A stretch of 64,000 bases of DNA, taken from the NCBI RefSeq assembly GCF_964204865.1, contig NC_135252.1, positions 6,469,383 through 6,533,382 on the forward strand, given 5' to 3'. Below the pieces are notes generated by a model that was given only the letters and a program-made list of their open reading frames with translations, made no database searches and had not been told where the DNA came from. The stretch comes from Styela clava (Eukaryota > Chordata > Ascidiacea > Stolidobranchia > Styelidae). Made by a program: the position numbers and the translations under genes. This document shows positions 23,324 to 35,533 of the stretch, piece by piece (within the stretch, counting starts at the first letter, position 1; every line of letters begins with the position of its first letter).

Positions 23324-25129
23324 CTATTCAAGAAATGTGGCAACAGTGGATGGTTCTCTGTATTGTCCGGCGATAAGCAGCAAGGTATCCAGATCGTATT
23401 CGTTGTTACAGAGATCACTTTCACAGCAAAAGTGGCAGACGCGAACCTACAAAAATGAAAATTTAATATTATATTTGTGCAAAAATAATAAAGATAGGTT
23501 TTAAAATTTATATATATATTTTCGCACATTTTAGGGTAGATTTTTAGGTAGTATGTGAACCAAGATGGCGGACACCGGAACGTAGTATATGTACCAAGAT
23601 GGCGGACACCGGAACGTAGTATGTGTACCAGGTTAGTAGGGCAGTACAAATACTACGGGAGTCACTTGACTAGTCTCTGAAATCGTAGTAGAACTAAAAT
23701 ATGGAAAATTGGATAAAATTATGGCCTAACCCTAACCTGTTACGCACACTATGTTCCGGTATCCGCCATCTTGGTTCATATACTACAGGAGTACCGATTT
23801 TTATATAGGCATACGCTAAATCGAAATGCGCTATCAAAGTTAAAATTCCATTTATCTTTCTCTTAGTTGAGCGGGGTGGGTTTGTATCGGCAAAGACCTG
23901 ATGCATGCTAAGAATCGAATCCTCGTTCTATAATCTTTATCAAGAAACATGTTAGAGTGCTGGTCTGATTTGGCATTTCCGATCATTTTGTGAATAAACT
24001 ATTTTAATATTAACAAGAACACTTCTTGAATAAACTTTGCGTGGATAGATCTTAGCTTGTGTTACGTTATTGCTTTACAATGTATCACATTACACATCAT
24101 ATGTGATCATTCTGTCTCGCTTATTTATATCGAGATAATTAGTTTTATTCAACAATACATTACTCACATTGTTTCTGAAGGCTTCATCACCAATGCAGTT
24201 CTGTATGTTGATATCTTGGTTATTCATGCAAGCTTTATCTTGTTTGCAGGAATTGGTGATTTGAATGTTGCCATTCTCTATTCTGATAGCGGTTTGACAC
24301 ATTTGCTGTAAAAATTAGCATGAAATTGATAAAGTGAAATCTAATTGGAGTTTTTATCATTTTAAATAATATGAAGACATTTCCAACTGTATATTTACAG
24401 AACGCATGTATAAGACATCCTTCCAGTTAACTTTGCATGAAAAACAGAGCGGAATTTATCAGTGTTAAGAACCTATATGCTAATTGCGTGTTGCCTAATA
24501 TATGAGACGGCAAATAATATCGCACACCGACACAATTTCTGAAATTTACAATTGATTTTTTTATCACGATTTAATGATCACCAATTTTATTAGTATTATC
24601 TAATTCTAAATCATGATTATTAGCGTTATCTTACCTCGCTTTCAGGGCAGATATCCATGGTGTAATTTCCATTTTCTCCAACATAGCAAACCCTGCCGTT
24701 TACATCGGTATCAAACAAGACATCTGAAAAAGTGAAAAAAACACAATGTATTATACTTAAGAATAAAACAATTATAAAACACAATACAAAACTTTCTCTC
24801 AATTGAATTAAAATTATTTGAATATTATATTTTATGTAAAATTATATAAGAATATTAAATTTTATATAAGTTATTCTATCTCATTTCAGTTCATCCCGAA
24901 CCGATTCATCAGATATAGGTTACATAGTTATTTTTCCATTCTAAAAACTTGTTTTTGTTTTAGAAACCGTATAAAGGCATTTGAAATTGTTAGTTATACA
25001 ATAATATTGCTTCTAGGCTAGCAATTCCACTGAACGCAATTTGATAACGACTTTCTCACCGGTTTGTCTTTTCACAATTCTAGCTTGGATGCAGACGACG
25101 AAAAGTGCTACGATAATTGCTGTCTTCAT
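23324..25129 (-). CDS. Secreted LU-domain (Ly6/uPAR-like) protein D, complete, 4 exons
   Basis: Exons in mRNA order are 25060-25129, 24635-24723, 24168-24305 and 23324-23446 (phases 1, 0, 0), giving 139 aa. The signal peptide is MKTAIIVALFVVCIQA, followed by a possible dibasic processing site (VKRQ). Ten mature cysteines fall at 36, 49, 56, 73, 79, 90, 103, 106, 107 and 112, with the closing motif CHFCCESDLCNN and a 25-residue tail. There is one N-glycosylation sequon (NYT, residues 43-45). It shares the four-exon layout and the 138-nt third exon with gene E, so D and E form one subgroup. The C-terminal tail contains a short LLLIA patch but no GPI-type hydrophobic end, so it is predicted soluble. 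Intron 3 carries a MITE. Function unknown. Confidence 0.88.
23543..23795. mobile_element. Palindromic MITE, 'accaagatggcg' family, copy 2
   Basis: The left part has a tandem duplication of a GTACCAAGATGGCGGACACC-like unit; the right end is CCGCCATCTTGGTTCATA then TACTACAGGAGTACC. It contains the AACCCTAACCTGTTACGC segment typical of the family. It lies in intron 3 of LU gene D. Confidence 0.8.
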
Positions 25130-26749
25130 TTTTCAAATTTGGTAATAATTCTTCGAACAACAGACTAGAATTTATAAGACTGTTAAATGTTGACACAACT
25201 TACTGGAGATTATGTTTCAAATCTCAAATCTAACTGTGACTTATATTGTTTGCCGTAATTTTCCGTCTTATATATTGCATACTCCACGTTACCACGCCCT
25301 GCAGGTGTCAATCAACTAATAAACGAGGATGCTTTTAAATGTTTATAGATATCCGATTGGTACGTAATAGGTATTCTGGAAGGGCGTTATACATTTTATT
25401 AACATTTTGGTTTTTGAAGTTCTTTGAAAATCTACTTTAATGGTTGGAGTGATTTCATGCATCGCATGCTTTTATCGCCAATCAAAAGACAGGACAATAA
25501 TTTCGCGGTTACGCTATTAAACAAACATAATAAAAACGATACAACTTCCCGCTACACGATAATTACTGACATCAATATTAATTGCGTTCCAACTAAATAC
25601 ACTGCGAACAATAATCATTGCTCATACCTGAAATATACTGTCAAACTACGATCGTCAAAGTATGTTAGATCACGTATGGTTACAATCAAAATAATACCTG
25701 GGCTGTTCTCGTTTTATTCGATTAAAGAGCATGCCGTGGCCAGAGCATATGTGTTTCAAACGATATTTCTGTCAAGCGTAGGTTCATGAAAGACAGCCCA
25801 GTCTTACATTGTATGTAAGTATATTTTTCTTGGTTGCTTGCACCAATTGATTCCACGAGTAAAAAAACTGTAAGCTGTAATGAACTATAGGAGTGGGAGT
25901 GGCTAAATTTTCTCGCTTGATACAGCTTACCCCTTTAAAACATCTTGTTTGAAATAAGTAACTGTTGAATGATAATAAAAACAATGTCGTCATATAGTCT
26001 TGAAATCCTGTCATGATCAATTCACATAATGCAATGCCATTCGTACACGTATGTGTATAAATGGGCGGACAAGATGATGGAGATGAATGGTTGGGCGTTG
26101 GCACCTAAATTGTGGATTACTTCTGCAAGAAATTTATTCGGCATCGTGGGTAGAGATAGAGAGTAAAATCCGGACAAACGTTTGACAAATGAATTTTTAT
26201 TCTAAATGACAAATAGAAGTTGCAATTACAAGACATTATTTATGTCCTTTCCAACCGTGAAAATACTTTCGAATCTTTGAATATATCAGCCACACAATTA
26301 CCAAAGCTTATCCGTCGTTCGATTATTCGCGCGTTAACACGTATTCACAATATTTGAACACCCTCAGAGCTTTGATAATAATTAACTCTAAGATGCAAGT
26401 CAACAGATTTTTGTGCAACATGCAATCTGATCTAGGGATAGCTAATACACATCCATTGATTGGTTTACGCTTAGGGCAGGTTTGACTGGGGACAATTCAA
26501 ATAATTCTTGCAGACATAGATACTTTATATTTTTCATGAAGTCAATAGAATAATTAAACCAGATTCGGTCGATGACCAAACACAACCTTTTGAACACTCA
26601 ATGTAGAACAGAGCAGTAGTTTATGGCTTTAAATGCCCGCTATTGGATTCTTAATATACCAATACATTTCGCACTAAAATGATAAATATAAGGCATTTTT
26701 ATCATTGTTTTATGTAGTCGAAAATAGGATCAAATTGATTGATTAGAAT
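25130..26749. other. Divergent intergenic region between LU gene D and the amidase
   Basis: This shared upstream region presumably holds both promoters. A 121-codon open frame on + at 25424-25789 has no recognisable domain, signal peptide or splice context, and I do not call it a gene. Confidence 0.45.
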
Positions 26750-29700
26750 ATGTACTGGGAGAAGAAGATAACTTTTATTTTACTATTGTTTGATTTGACT
26801 GCTGCTGAATCATTTCATGGCAGTACTGGGAAAAGAGCCGTTCCAGCTCCGATCTTTGTTGTCAATTTGGATTTACCCCCAGAGCATAAGTAACTTTTAT
26901 ATTTTATTCTAATATCCGAGTTAAAGCAGCTGTGAACTATTTTCATAATACAATCTGGTGCTGTATTTTAGGTATTCAATACTTCGCGCATAAGAACAAA
27001 ACTTGAAAAGCTTTCAATGCAAACTTTTTTATTGCAGATGGGATGATGTTTTGAAACATTTTGACAGAAGAGCTCTCATTGACTCCTATAATATTATATT
27101 CAAGTGAGTTGAATGTTGAGCTTCATTGTCAGACTCTAGTAATCAGATTATCAGACAGTTATAGTAAATTAGTATGATAGTTAATTGTGATGTAGCACAA
27201 TGCCTCAGCTTGCTCACCCAGTTCAAATACGACTATCATTAGATTAGCCATATATCGACAATAGTTGAACGCATAATTACCTCCAATATGACCTGATTTC
27301 AATACACAATAATTTATATATATATATCATTACTATTCATGATGGAAATCATGCTGTGATATTTTTTGCCAAATTCTTGCTAGATGGAATCTTGTATTAT
27401 CTCACGTATTTAAAAATGCATAGTCATTCCTTGAAAGTTTTTTCAGTATGACAGTTGTGAAACATGCTTGTTCCTTCAACAGTTCGTATATTTTAGATTA
27501 TTCGAAGACACCGAAATTTGGAAAATTGTTGAAAAATTGTCTGATAATATATACGAGCATATTCCAAAAACTTACGCCGAGGAAATTACAGGAATCAGTA
27601 AATTTCTCGGAGTTGATGCCAAAATGATTCTTCTTTTAAACTTAGTCTACGATGCAGATGCGTTTGGATCTAGTACAGGAAAGTAAGCATTTATTTCGCG
27701 TTGAAATATTCGATTAAAATAATTATAAATTGTAATGCTTTTTTGATCAAGTAACATTGATGACTTCCTGTAGAATTCACATCACCAGGGTTCACAGAAG
27801 TAATCATAGAGATTCTGGGCAAGCTTACCAGTTAGGCATGTATCCTACATTATTTGATGTTCCTTGTGTGCTGGGTTTCCAGTTTAGTCTGGCGCCCTCT
27901 ACTTGTGGGTAGATTTTGAAAAGCAGAAATTTGTAATTTAAAGTCAGTTGGAAGTTGAAAGATTTTTGTAGATCAACTCCATAGTCGAATATCGGAATGG
28001 CCCCTAATCATAGGTTTGGTAGGATTCTCGAGTACACATAAACCAATTTCTAATTAAAAGTGTATGTTATTATGTTCTCAGCGAATTAGCCATACTGAAT
28101 TTGAATAAGCTCTTTGCTTCAAACTTTCAAGTGTCAAGGATATTGTCTGCTATTGTATCCACACTCCTCCCGAACAGAAAGGATCTTTCAAATATCCATT
28201 TTGTTTACATTTTGGGAGGTATAGTCTTGTTAGAAATTAACACCAAACCAGGCAAATCCATTAATTTATCAGTAACAACCAGTGTTTAAAATTATTGTTA
28301 CAGAGCATGTACTAGTATTGTTGCAATGAATACAAAAGGTGAAATCTTCCACGGACGAAATCTTGATTTTTATCCCTTTGTTCGTAACATGACTATAGAC
28401 GTAGAATTCCAACACAACGGTAAGGTATGATATGTGTTGATTTCAGACTTATATATTTTTACTTTGATCTATGTCTCGATACACCTATCTATATATATGG
28501 TGACTAATTATATCGCATATCTTCCAATGAGGGGACTATCACCCAGACAGGGTGTAACAGCGCTACCACAAGGCTATAATTAGAAAACAGGAATATTGGA
28601 ATTCATCAAACTTTTATGTATTTTAAAAACGTATTTAAATATTCCGATATCTATAAAGAAACATAAATGTATCACTTTGTAATCAAATTAAAAATAAGAA
28701 GAAGCTTTCTCCGATCAATTTTTCTGATAGATGTGCGTCACCCCATCTGATCATTGTGAGATGATACCTTTTTACCGGGCATCGTGTCAAACTAACTCAA
28801 CTCCAATGTATTTTTGTAGTTTATAACGTTTAAACGATCTATACGCCAGGCGTGTCCATGGGACATATTTTACTGTCCCATTGCCATCCCATAGCAATTA
28901 TGCCTGTCCCATCCCTTCCCGTCCTATGGGATTCACATTAAAATAAAATTCATTAAAAATTGTTAAATTTAGGTTAAGCGTTTACTAAATATGACTACAT
29001 GTATAAAGAGACATGCAAAACAACAAAATTTTCGGACTTCGTTAACTTTATATTCATAACTATTACACATGTGTTCATCAGCCTCTCCACGAAGTATATT
29101 GTTATTGCTGAATATGTTTTGCTCTTTATAACTAACAAGAGAACTATGCTCAAATATATGGGCACGAAATCCATAACGGAATGTTTTACCATCATATCCC
29201 CAAAAATCATACGGTTTTCGTGTTCCATGAGAAATACAAATGTATGCTGTCCCATCCCATCCTATGGGACCTTTCCCATGGGAATCCCATTTTCATGGAC
29301 AAGCCTGTCTATACCGCATTCTTGCAGTCAAAATTAGATAGTAAATTCCTATTTCACAAATTACGCCTTTGATGATTAATACTTGATACCCATATGAAAC
29401 TATATTGAACCAAACGTATTTCTTGAAGACAATATCAAATGTTTTTAAATTAATGTTTTACAATTTCAGACACTTTACGAGGTGACAACTGTGGTGGGAT
29501 ACGTTGGTGTCTTGACAGCAACAAAATTTGGAAAATTTTCATTATCTGCCGATGAAAGAGATTATGGTGGATGGCAGAAGAACGTCCAATTTGCTTCCAA
29601 TGGATCTATGCCGACCTTGCTCCTTGCCCGACAGGTACATTATAAGTGCTTATTATTGCAGAGACTTATCTCTGGATAAGAAAAAACAGCACCAATAAAA

Positions 29701-31808
29701 AAATTCCACGACTTCCTTAATAATTATAATCATCATTATATATATATAAATGTGTTTTGTTTCTGTACTTCTTCCTACAGATTAGAACACATGTCTTTTT
29801 ACTTTCAAGATTTTAGAAAAGGCAAACGATTATGAAAATGCAATTTCATTACTGATGACAGCTGCAACAATAGCTCCTATTTATTTCATAGTTGGTGGCG
29901 TTGAGGCAGGTAATGGTGCTATTGTAACGAGAGATAGATGGGGAGGGATAAATGTGACCAGAATGAGAGACAAGACTCATAACAGGTAACGTTGTTCCCA
30001 TACTATTCCTCAATGCCACTGCGTCAAACACTATAGTGTAATGTGCTATTGTTGAGTTAGTATTTTAACTCTACTTCAAATGTTATTAGTGAAATTGAAA
30101 TTAGCCAATATAATACTTAATTCTAATCTTTTTATGTCAGGATTTACATAGTCGACATTCTTAAATGTTGGGTGAGCTATATATCTGGTAACTCAGACTC
30201 CTAACGAACTAACTTTAATTAATTTTCTATCCATTCAAATCTAAGAACCACCCCAACAGGGAATAGGGAAAAGGTTTAGCAGACAATGGTTCACTATAAT
30301 TTAAAATTTAGTGCAAAATTCAGAAGGCTTTATTTTTCAATTATTCGTCAGCATTTCTTAATTAATTCGCTGGCACTTATTCAGGTGGTTTATAGTTGAA
30401 ACTAATTACGATCCATGGAATAGTCCACCTGCTAAAGATGACAGAAGAGATGCGGTTATTGAATATATGAATGAGAATGGACAAGAGAATATTAATGCAG
30501 ACACACTTTATAAAGTGAGATGTTTATACGAACTAGAATGTACCGGAACATTATAATAACCAAGACTGGGGAGTCGGAGCCGGGAGTCATGAAGCTTTGA
30601 CATTTTCGTGGGGCCTGAGCCACGCTTACCGTGTTAGGTTGAGCCGGAGCTACCAGAAATTATAGTTGCTCCAACTCCTAATCATCTATTTTTTTTAACA
30701 TTTATAATTTTTTAATACTTCATACAAGTAATAAAATTTATCCTTCTCAGCTCATTTTTATAAATTTCAATATATAATATTAATTCAAAAATTTCAAGTT
30801 GAATATATATATTTAAACCCTTCATTTTGTAGTTTGAGTCCAGCTTTGACGAAACTGCATTTAAGCAGATATTTCATGGTGGTGGTCACACTCAAAAACA
30901 GACGCCCCAGGAGTACGTGCACCAAGATGGCGCATAACCTGAACCCTAACCTGATACACATACTATGTTCAGGATGTGCGCCATCTTGGTGCACATACTT
31001 CTGGAGCTCCCAAAAATCTGTTGGATTATACTGTGACTTCAGAGCTGGTCCCAGAGCCACTGTGATTTCGAACCAGGTCCTCAGCCTTGGTAATAACAAT
31101 ACTCCCATTAGAAATATTTTTATATGGGTGACACCAAACCGCCTTTCCTGTAGGGATAATTAAACGATATACCCACATCAGATCAGCAAAGATTCATGTA
31201 GTGACCCTACGTGATGTGATATGTGTTTAAGTTCCCAGCATCATTTTCCATGGCAACATGTTTGTTGGACATGGGAAAAAATATTTTAATTGCCATTATA
31301 GAGTCGCACATTCAAAAGTTGCGTTGCGAGCCTACCCTTTTCGACCGGATAGCATGTATTTTTATACCCTTATCAAAGCCTTCATATGAACGTGCTGAAT
31401 TAATTTGCGTGTAGCGAAGTACCATACTTCTACCACGCATATTATACGTTAATTGAGCAAAATGTGCCGTCATGAATAACTCTCAAATTCCAGTTCAAAT
31501 TTTATGAACACGAACGCAATATTTAGTTCTCTATACTTTGCATCACTTTGAACAAACTTATTAAATTATTTTCATTGTTATGTCGAGACTAATATTGTTG
31601 CTTATATCGTAAGTATAATTTAATTTATGATTTTCGAATTCGAAGAATTTTTTTTATCACATGACAGGTTCTATCTACATCTCCAATATTTCACGAAATC
31701 ACAGTTCATACGACGATCATGAGTGCTCAGGACAAGAATCTCTACCGAACTATGATAAGATATGATGCTCCAGAAAAAGACGATTTCGTAGATGATATTT
31801 TACTTTAA
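26750..31808 (+). CDS. NAAA-like: NAAA/acid-ceramidase-like lysosomal N-terminal nucleophile lipid amidase, complete, 8 exons
   Basis: Exons are 26750-26889, 27038-27103, 27497-27682, 28304-28424, 29470-29634, 29810-29985, 30385-30514 and 31668-31808. All are GT-AG with agreeing phases, giving 374 aa. The family hydrolyses N-acylethanolamines or ceramide in the lysosome and is made as a proenzyme that self-cleaves just before the catalytic Cys. Seen here are a signal peptide (about 1-19), the [10 protein letters not shown] segment, nucleophile Cys133 in ACTSIVA, HGRNLDF with Arg149 and Asp152 at the same spacing from Cys as in human NAAA, ETNYD with Asn292, and the DDRR motif. N-glycosylation sequons include NMT (159) and NGS (215). 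The lack of the insertion that acid ceramidase has after GRN-D favours NAAA over ASAH1, but substrate cannot be fixed by eye. Introns carry three repeats. Confidence 0.93.
28847..29308. mobile_element. 462-bp MITE, 'catggg' family, copy 2
   Basis: The left end is CAGGCGTGTCCATGGGACAT and the right end TTTTCATGGACAAGCCTGT. The flanks CTATACGC and CTATACCG look like a slightly decayed 8-bp duplication. It is longer than the copy at 1448-1768 and lies in intron 4 of the amidase gene. Confidence 0.8.
30567..30682. mobile_element. Possible short MITE with GGAGTCGGAGCC ends
   Basis: The segment runs from GGGGAGTCGGAGCCGGGAG to GTTGCTCCAACTCC, with GAGCCGGAGCTACC inside; the ends are loosely inverted. 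It lies just inside intron 7 of the amidase gene. Boundaries are uncertain and no target duplication was seen. Confidence 0.35.
30903..31010. mobile_element. Palindromic MITE, 'accaagatggcg' family, copy 3
   Basis: A near-complete palindrome of about 108 bp: GTGCACCAAGATGGCGCATA on the left mirrors GTGCGCCATCTTGGTGCACA on the right, around a CCTAACCTGATACAC core. It lies in intron 7 of the amidase gene. Confidence 0.85.
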
Positions 31809-32049
31809 TTTCATGTAAAAACGTACAAAATTTTATTCTTTCATATAACAAATCTAACTAATAATATTACTTCTTATATATTTATCACAAATATACACGA
31901 AGTTGAAAAAAGAAAAATCGATAAATCAATACAAACTTATCGTATCAGCTGAAGCTGAAGATACAGTCACGTTAATTTGTATCAACGCAAATCACAAACG
32001 ATCCTTCTAACTAAATGCTGGGAATTCATGGTTAAGCACTTGGGACCAT

Positions 32050-32251
32050 TTAAGTCACAACTTTAGGTGTATTTTTCCGACATCGGTACCGTACCCACAT
32101 GTACTTTTCAGTCCCAACGCATGGATCACCAAACTTTTGGTTTGTTACTTTAAACGAGCATGTTATTTTGTCGTCACAGAACTCTTCTAATTCGTCCTCA
32201 CAATCACATACACACGAGGTCACTTGTAGACGGGTAGATTTAGGAGGGCAT
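32050..32251 (-). CDS. Terminal exon of a SUEL-type (rhamnose/galactose-binding) lectin-like gene, partial
   Basis: The exon opens after a TCTATTTTAG acceptor at 32252-32253 and runs to a TAA at 32050-32052. It encodes 66 residues plus one split codon. The SUEL lectin C-terminal half is clear: KITCSFKV, then KFGDPCVGTEKYMWVRYRC, where the FGDPC-GT-KY-V-Y-C pattern is diagnostic. SUEL domains are secreted carbohydrate-binding folds. The N-terminal half (CEG to YGR part) and any signal peptide must lie on upstream exons at higher coordinates, which I could not find between 32.3 and 34.7 kb. It may therefore be a fragment or pseudogene. It converges on the amidase gene, with only 241 bp between the two stop codons. 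Confidence 0.65.
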
Positions 32252-34762
32252 CTAAAATAGATGATTATTTTATTCAAAAAACTAAACATATACGAGATGT
32301 TATACTGTTGCAAAATGTCTTTTCCGTGCAATAAATTGAAATATTATGAGTTTAGTTTTGAAACATGAAATGGCGAGATGAAGGAGAAGTCCCACAAAAC
32401 CAAATATAATGGCATTCTGCAAAAACAAATTTAGTCGATTTTCATACCATTTGCGCACGTGACATAGTAAATTTACGGCTAGAAATATCTGGAATTGTGG
32501 GAAAGCATTGTAGTCAAAAGCTTTTTATTTTTCATATTGACATGTAAGAATTTGTGAATAGCCGCCCGATATTGGCGCAAGGTGGTGGGCTGGAAATCCA
32601 GTTCACAGCCAAGGCGCACATTGACCCACTTTTACGTTTGTATTATGGCCGTCAAAAAAGAAAATAAATATATTTTTAAAATGATTCAACAGCTATCTGC
32701 GAAACCATTAGGCAAACAATATGAGCTACTACGTATGTTTGTGAGCGCACGATGCTGTAGCATGGTCAAAAACGCGTTCTTCTGCTTTTACATTGTGACG
32801 TAACGGACTCGGGGGATTCGAGCCTTTGACCTATTACTCGGATTCGTCGAATCTCTGTAATGCCGGACTCGTCCCATCCCTAAATTTGCTCGCATTGTCT
32901 ATATGTTGAGCTTTGCATGTACGCATATATTGCCAACTTACTATATAAAAATGTAATTTTACAGGTTCCAAAAAATATATACGACATGTTATGATCATTA
33001 AAAACTCTCGAAAACTATCTGACATTTGCCATATCTCAACGTTTATATCGTATCATTCTGCGTTTATGCACTTTATAAACTAAAGACTGAATACACTAGT
33101 TCAACTATTCGGACATATACCAACTACACTAGCCTACATTGTGCCTGATCTTTAAGTCTTTTCGTCGTTATCTTACAAGTCTGGAGTGTCGAACGCAGTG
33201 ATTGAAATTTGTCGCCTCGTACAAATTTTTCCCTCCCGAAACCTGTGCAAACTTGGAACCTTCATAGTAAACAAATTCTACACAAACCTAGTTTTCAAGT
33301 GTTTTTTAAATGTTTGCTTAAGTTAAGAATTTCACAATTTGAAAAATTGTTTATTACGTCCTAATGTGTTTAAAACATCAATTTTGAAGGCACTTTGAAA
33401 AGGGACCTTACAAATGGAATACCCTGCAGGCCTCTTGTTGTCTGAGTCCACTCAGCCCGATAAGTATGTCCTACTTTAGTTTTCTTTTATTTGAGAATTA
33501 CTCTCTTGTTCTGTGAATTCTTTTGTTTTAGGAGTTTGAATTTAATCAACATTCTAATTCCTAATTGTTAAAATTCAGAAAATATAATAGTGCTCCGCTG
33601 TTTTGCCCTCGGGCCAGGATACGTTACATACGATAGGACGTTTTACACAAACATATAATTATTAGTGCAGAAAATTTTGGGGGGAATTATTTCAACCGTT
33701 AACCGGGTAGAATTAACCGGTTAACCGTTGCATGACATTCGACTACAAGGTATAGTCAAGGCGTGTTACGTCACAATGGTTTCAAAGCAATTTCGCGTGA
33801 TCTTGTCATGGTATCGCTTCGTGCTTCGGGCATATGGAGGTATTTTAGTAAAACAAATTCTGAAATTATTTGTTATTTATTAGACAAAATTTTTGGTGTT
33901 CGATGTACAACTTCTTTAAGATATCATAAAAAATAGCATCAGCTGCGATTAGAAGCTACCAGTTCCGTACGATGTGATACGTATTTACTATATGAGTGCG
34001 GCAGGAAATATTGTGAAACGTTCGTCGCTACTTTATGAAAATATATTTATGCTATTATTCCTGCGACAGAATGCGCACTTGTTGAATGACATTGACGCTT
34101 TTACAATAAAATCCTTAACCATGACCGGAAACTTGTTCTGAATTTGTCATTGTCAAATTTTCATATTCAGCAATACTAGTACTTCAATTATTTTTGATAA
34201 TTTCTCGATGATTACCAATTGAGTTAGTGATATTCTTTCGAATTAAACGCCACGGGAGATATATTCGCGATGAACTAATGATTTTTGAAAAAATCCTACC
34301 GTATAAAAGTAATTATTACTTGAGATGTCAGTTAGCGATCAAAATAAATCGTAACCGTTAACCATTCCCAGCCATAATAATTATACAGATAGCAGAATAA
34401 TAGCCACATGAAACAGAATAAACTGCTCCTATCTAATTGTAAGATTGTATGTCTGAGTTTCCATTCCCACTATATTCATATCTATATATGTGTATAATAC
34501 TCACTTTATCAGCCTTACATTAATCGATGGTTTTTGAACAGCATCAATATTCATTTTCCTTACAAACATCCTACAAAGTCCTTCGACCCCAAATATAAAA
34601 CACGAATCAACATATTTCATTAGCTTTCCATAGATTCCATAATATTATTTTTATATTACATCATTCAGAAATACGCTTACATCATTCAGAGTGCCCCGAA
34701 AAACAGGACCCATAAATTCTTAATTACTTCTACGAAAATATATTCAAAGAGTTTAAACTTCT
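32252..34762. other. No gene recognised; possible missing lectin exons
   Basis: No exon completing the SUEL domain was found. Around 33690-33740 there is a cluster of inverted GGTTAACC motifs (AACCGTTAACCGGG, AACCGGTTAACCG), and another AACCGTTAACC at about 34350, possibly marking an old mobile element. Confidence 0.35.
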
Positions 34763-35060
34763 TTAACGGCCTTGCATACGTTGCGCAAAATTGTCAATCA
34801 CTGACGCGCACTTCTCTATGAACAATCTCTCTGCAATTGCAGTTTTGAGTTCACGAATTGTTTGAAGAATGTTCTCATACACATGATCCCCGAGATAAAA
34901 ATCAGGAGGATTCAAGTCCAATGCCTGAGGTTCCCAATCGACGTTACACCTCCTTCTGATTATCTTTTTCTGAAATCGCACTTATACCCAGTCAGAGGCG
35001 TGATTAAATATGTGGAGCGTCCTTCCTGCTGGAACCACTAATCATCAGCACTTTATCAGT
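34763..35060 (-). pseudogene. Decayed mariner-like (DDE) transposase C-terminal fragment
   Basis: The 72-codon open frame at 34763-34981 contains ALDLNPPDFYLGDHVYENIL and ends with VIDNFAQRMQGR. These are the third catalytic region (PDLNP-DFFLW) and the C-terminal R-IDNFARR motif of a common animal transposase family. Upstream in another frame, at about 35010-35060, WFQQEGRSTY resembles the family's WFQQDGAPPH motif and is preceded by a stop. Frameshifted and truncated. It lies between the transporter's 3' end and the lectin fragment. Confidence 0.7.
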
Positions 35061-35533
35061 CCAGTTACATAATGTTCCATATTTACCTCTTGAATTTCGT
35101 CTTCCAATCAAAACAGACCAGTATGACATGTTTGGAAATGGTATATTCCAGAGAGGACATAATTTTTTGTGCAAAGCGCCCTAGATTACTGAAGCTTTCG
35201 GGCATGATAATACAAAAACAGAACCTCAAGAGTAAACAAAATTGAATTAATTTGCTTCATTTTTGTAGACGTAATTGGGAAATTTATGGGTTGTGTATTT
35301 TAAGGTCATCCTGTAGTTAAAAACATTAAAACAGTTAAAAAAAAAATCCTATACATATTTTCTTTTTTATCATCTTGTAATCTTGTAATGAAATTTTGTA
35401 GAGAAAAACTATTTCCGCAAGATTCGCAAGAGGATTTCAAGATGATGACTAAATTTAAAAAAGTTAGTAAACATGTACAATTGAGCTCAAATTTCCTGAA
35501 TCGAACTCAAAATATGTAATCTCCAGAACAATT

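Noticed and set aside
25424-25789. 121-codon open frame between LU gene D and the amidase
   Set aside because: No signal peptide, domain or splice context; residue composition looks random.
28995-29372. Overlapping open frames on both strands in the amidase intron 4
   Set aside because: They fall in or beside the second 'catggg' MITE copy.
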